Source: Alphaproteobacteria bacterium
GTDB lineage: Bacteria; Pseudomonadota; Alphaproteobacteria; UBA9219
Length of the DNA: 5,092 nt
Assembly: GCA_028716765.1 (NCBI GenBank)
Contig: JAQUPC010000133.1
Span: 1-5,092 of the forward strand
Direction of reading: 5' to 3'
In this document: one piece after another, positions 3,972 through 5,092 of the stretch
How the letters are laid out: each line of letters opens with the position of its first letter
Numbering within the stretch: position 1 is the stretch's first letter
The notes under the pieces: generated by a model
The model's input: only the letters and a program-made list of their open reading frames with translations
What the model was told of the DNA's origin: nothing
Databases searched by the model: none
Program-made: the position numbers and the translations under genes

Positions 3972-4670
3972 TTAACCTACCGTCCCCAAATCAACCTTAA
4001 CGCCGGGTCCCATTGTCGAGGACAGCGTGATGCGGTTGATGTAGGTGCCTTTCACCCCGGCGGGACGTGCCTTGGTGATGGCCCCGATAAACGCGCGCGC
4101 GTTTTCAAGGATGGCCGTTTCCGAAAAGCTGACCTTGCCGATGCCCGCGTGGATGATCCCGGCCTTTTCGGCACGGAACTCGATCGACCCTGCCTTAGCC
4201 GCCTTCACGGCTTCGGCGACGTTCGGCGTCACGGTGCCGAGCTTCGGGTTCGGCATCAGGCCGCGCGGGCCCAAAACCTTGCCCAGTTTGCCGACGATGC
4301 CCATCATATCGGGTGTAGCGATAACGCGGTCGAAATCGGAAAAACCGGCGGTGATTTTCTCAGCCAGATCGTCCCCGCCGACAATGTCGGCGCCAGCCGC
4401 TTTCGCGGCGTCGATCTTGTCGCCCTTGGCGAACACGGCCACGCGAACGGTCTTGCCGGTTCCGTGCGGCAACTGAACCATGCCACGCACGGCCTGATCC
4501 GAAAGCTTCGGATCGATGCCGAGGTTCATGGCGATTTCGACGGATTCGTCGAATTTACGCTGCGCATCGGCGGCGTTTTTCTTGACAAGCGTAACCGCCG
4601 CGTCAAGCGCATAGGCTTTCTTGCGGTCGACGTTAGTGAGCGTTTTGCGGAATTTTTTACCGTGAGCCAT
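3972..4670 (-). CDS. rplA: 50S ribosomal protein L1
   Basis: A 232-residue protein of the mobile L1 stalk of the large subunit, near the E-site tRNA; in many bacteria it also represses the rplKA mRNA. Full family length. The two-domain protein shows [16 protein letters not shown] (40-55), the [16 protein letters not shown] block (70-85), and the L1 signature [19 protein letters not shown] (125-143) followed by GTVTPNV. The C-terminal domain-I part carries [12 protein letters not shown] and [19 protein letters not shown]. The ATG at 4668-4670 starts 3 nt after the rplK stop; its GGAG ribosome binding site (4677-4680) lies inside the end of rplK, so the two are probably translationally coupled. 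Confidence 0.99.
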   Translation of the reverse strand: MAHGKKFRKTLTNVDRKKAYALDAAVTLVKKNAADAQRKFDESVEIAMNLGIDPKLSDQAVRGMVQLPHGTGKTVRVAVFAKGDKIDAAKAAGADIVGGDDLAEKITAGFSDFDRVIATPDMMGIVGKLGKVLGPRGLMPNPKLGTVTPNVAEAVKAAKAGSIEFRAEKAGIIHAGIGKVSFSETAILENARAFIGAITKARPAGVKGTYINRITLSSTMGPGVKVDLGTVG

Positions 4671-4673
4671 GAT

Positions 4674-5092
4674 TTACTCCACCACCTGAATGCCCATCGA
4701 ACGGGCCGAACCGACAAGCATCTGGCAGGCCGCCTCGATGCTGTTGGCGTTCATATCAACCATTTTCTCTTTCGCGATCTCGCGTACCTGCGCCATCGTG
4801 ATGGTTCCGGCCGAGGCAAGACCCGGCGTCTTCGAGCCGCTCTCGATCTTGACCGCCTTCTTAATGAAGTACGAGTTTGGCGGCTTCTTCGTGATGAACG
4901 TGAAGGTGCGATCGGAAAAGGCCGTAATCACGACCGGAATAGGCATGCCCTTTTCCAGGCCCTGCGTCTTGGCGTTGAACTGTTTGCAGAAGTCCATGAT
5001 GTTCAGGCCGCGCTGACCGAGCGCCGGGCCGATCGGCGGCGACGGATTGGCCGCGCCCGCCGGAACCTGCAGTTTGATGTAGCCTACGATTT
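4674..5092 (-). CDS. rplK: 50S ribosomal protein L11 (first few codons outside window)
   Basis: 138 residues are visible of an expected 142 or so; only the N-terminal few (normally M-A-K-K) are beyond the right edge. L11 forms the GTPase-associated centre with 23S rRNA, is the target region of thiostrepton, and is required for RelA activation in many bacteria. The N-terminal domain starts [19 protein letters not shown] with the conserved [16 protein letters not shown]. The C-terminal rRNA-binding domain contains [19 protein letters not shown] and ends with [12 protein letters not shown]. The gene ends 3 nt before rplA on the same strand, forming the usual rplKA pair. Its promoter and ribosome binding site are outside the window. 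Confidence 0.98.
   Translation of the reverse strand, partial: IVGYIKLQVPAGAANPSPPIGPALGQRGLNIMDFCKQFNAKTQGLEKGMPIPVVITAFSDRTFTFITKKPPNSYFIKKAVKIESGSKTPGLASAGTITMAQVREIAKEKMVDMNANSIEAACQMLVGSARSMGIQVVE

Overview
The window looks like chromosomal DNA of an alphaproteobacterium, probably a free-living or metagenome-assembled lineage. This rests on the ribosomal and RNA polymerase protein sequences (L7/L12 of 123 aa, L10 of 172 aa, L1 of 232 aa, the RpoB N-terminus) and on intergenic palindromes with ends such as GTCATTGCGAG and GTCATTCCCGC, a style common in Alphaproteobacteria. The genus cannot be read from the window.

On the minus strand, reading from right to left, lie rplK (L11, lacking only its first few codons), rplA (L1), a 354-bp leader, rplJ (L10), a 182-bp gap, rplL (L7/L12), about 2 kb of unrelated DNA, and then the first 177 codons of rpoB. 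This is the classical rplKAJL-rpoBC order, but the usual rplL-rpoB junction is split. The leader before rplJ holds a candidate promoter followed directly by an RNA fold that matches the L10 autoregulatory binding site. rpoB has its own leader, which contains a terminator-like hairpin just before the start codon.

The DNA between rplL and rpoB carries a plus-strand VOC (glyoxalase/bleomycin-resistance fold) gene with an unusual Lys4-Glu-Cys-Cys-Ser-Cys-Cys tail, preceded by a possibly frameshifted micro-gene and an operator-like inverted repeat. It also carries two small minus-strand genes for glycine-rich, probably membrane-associated proteins of unknown function. Their C-terminal halves align without gaps, so they may be distant paralogues. 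The small-gene part is visibly richer in A and T than the ribosomal genes.

Two kinds of intergenic structure recur. Large nested palindromes of about 100-120 bp occur after the VOC gene, after rplL, between rplJ and rplL, and in the rplJ leader. A 24-nt hairpin with a GCGA tetraloop on the minus strand occurs downstream of each of three minus-strand genes (one copy degenerate) and probably acts as a terminator. No tRNA, rRNA, CRISPR array, transposase or origin is visible.
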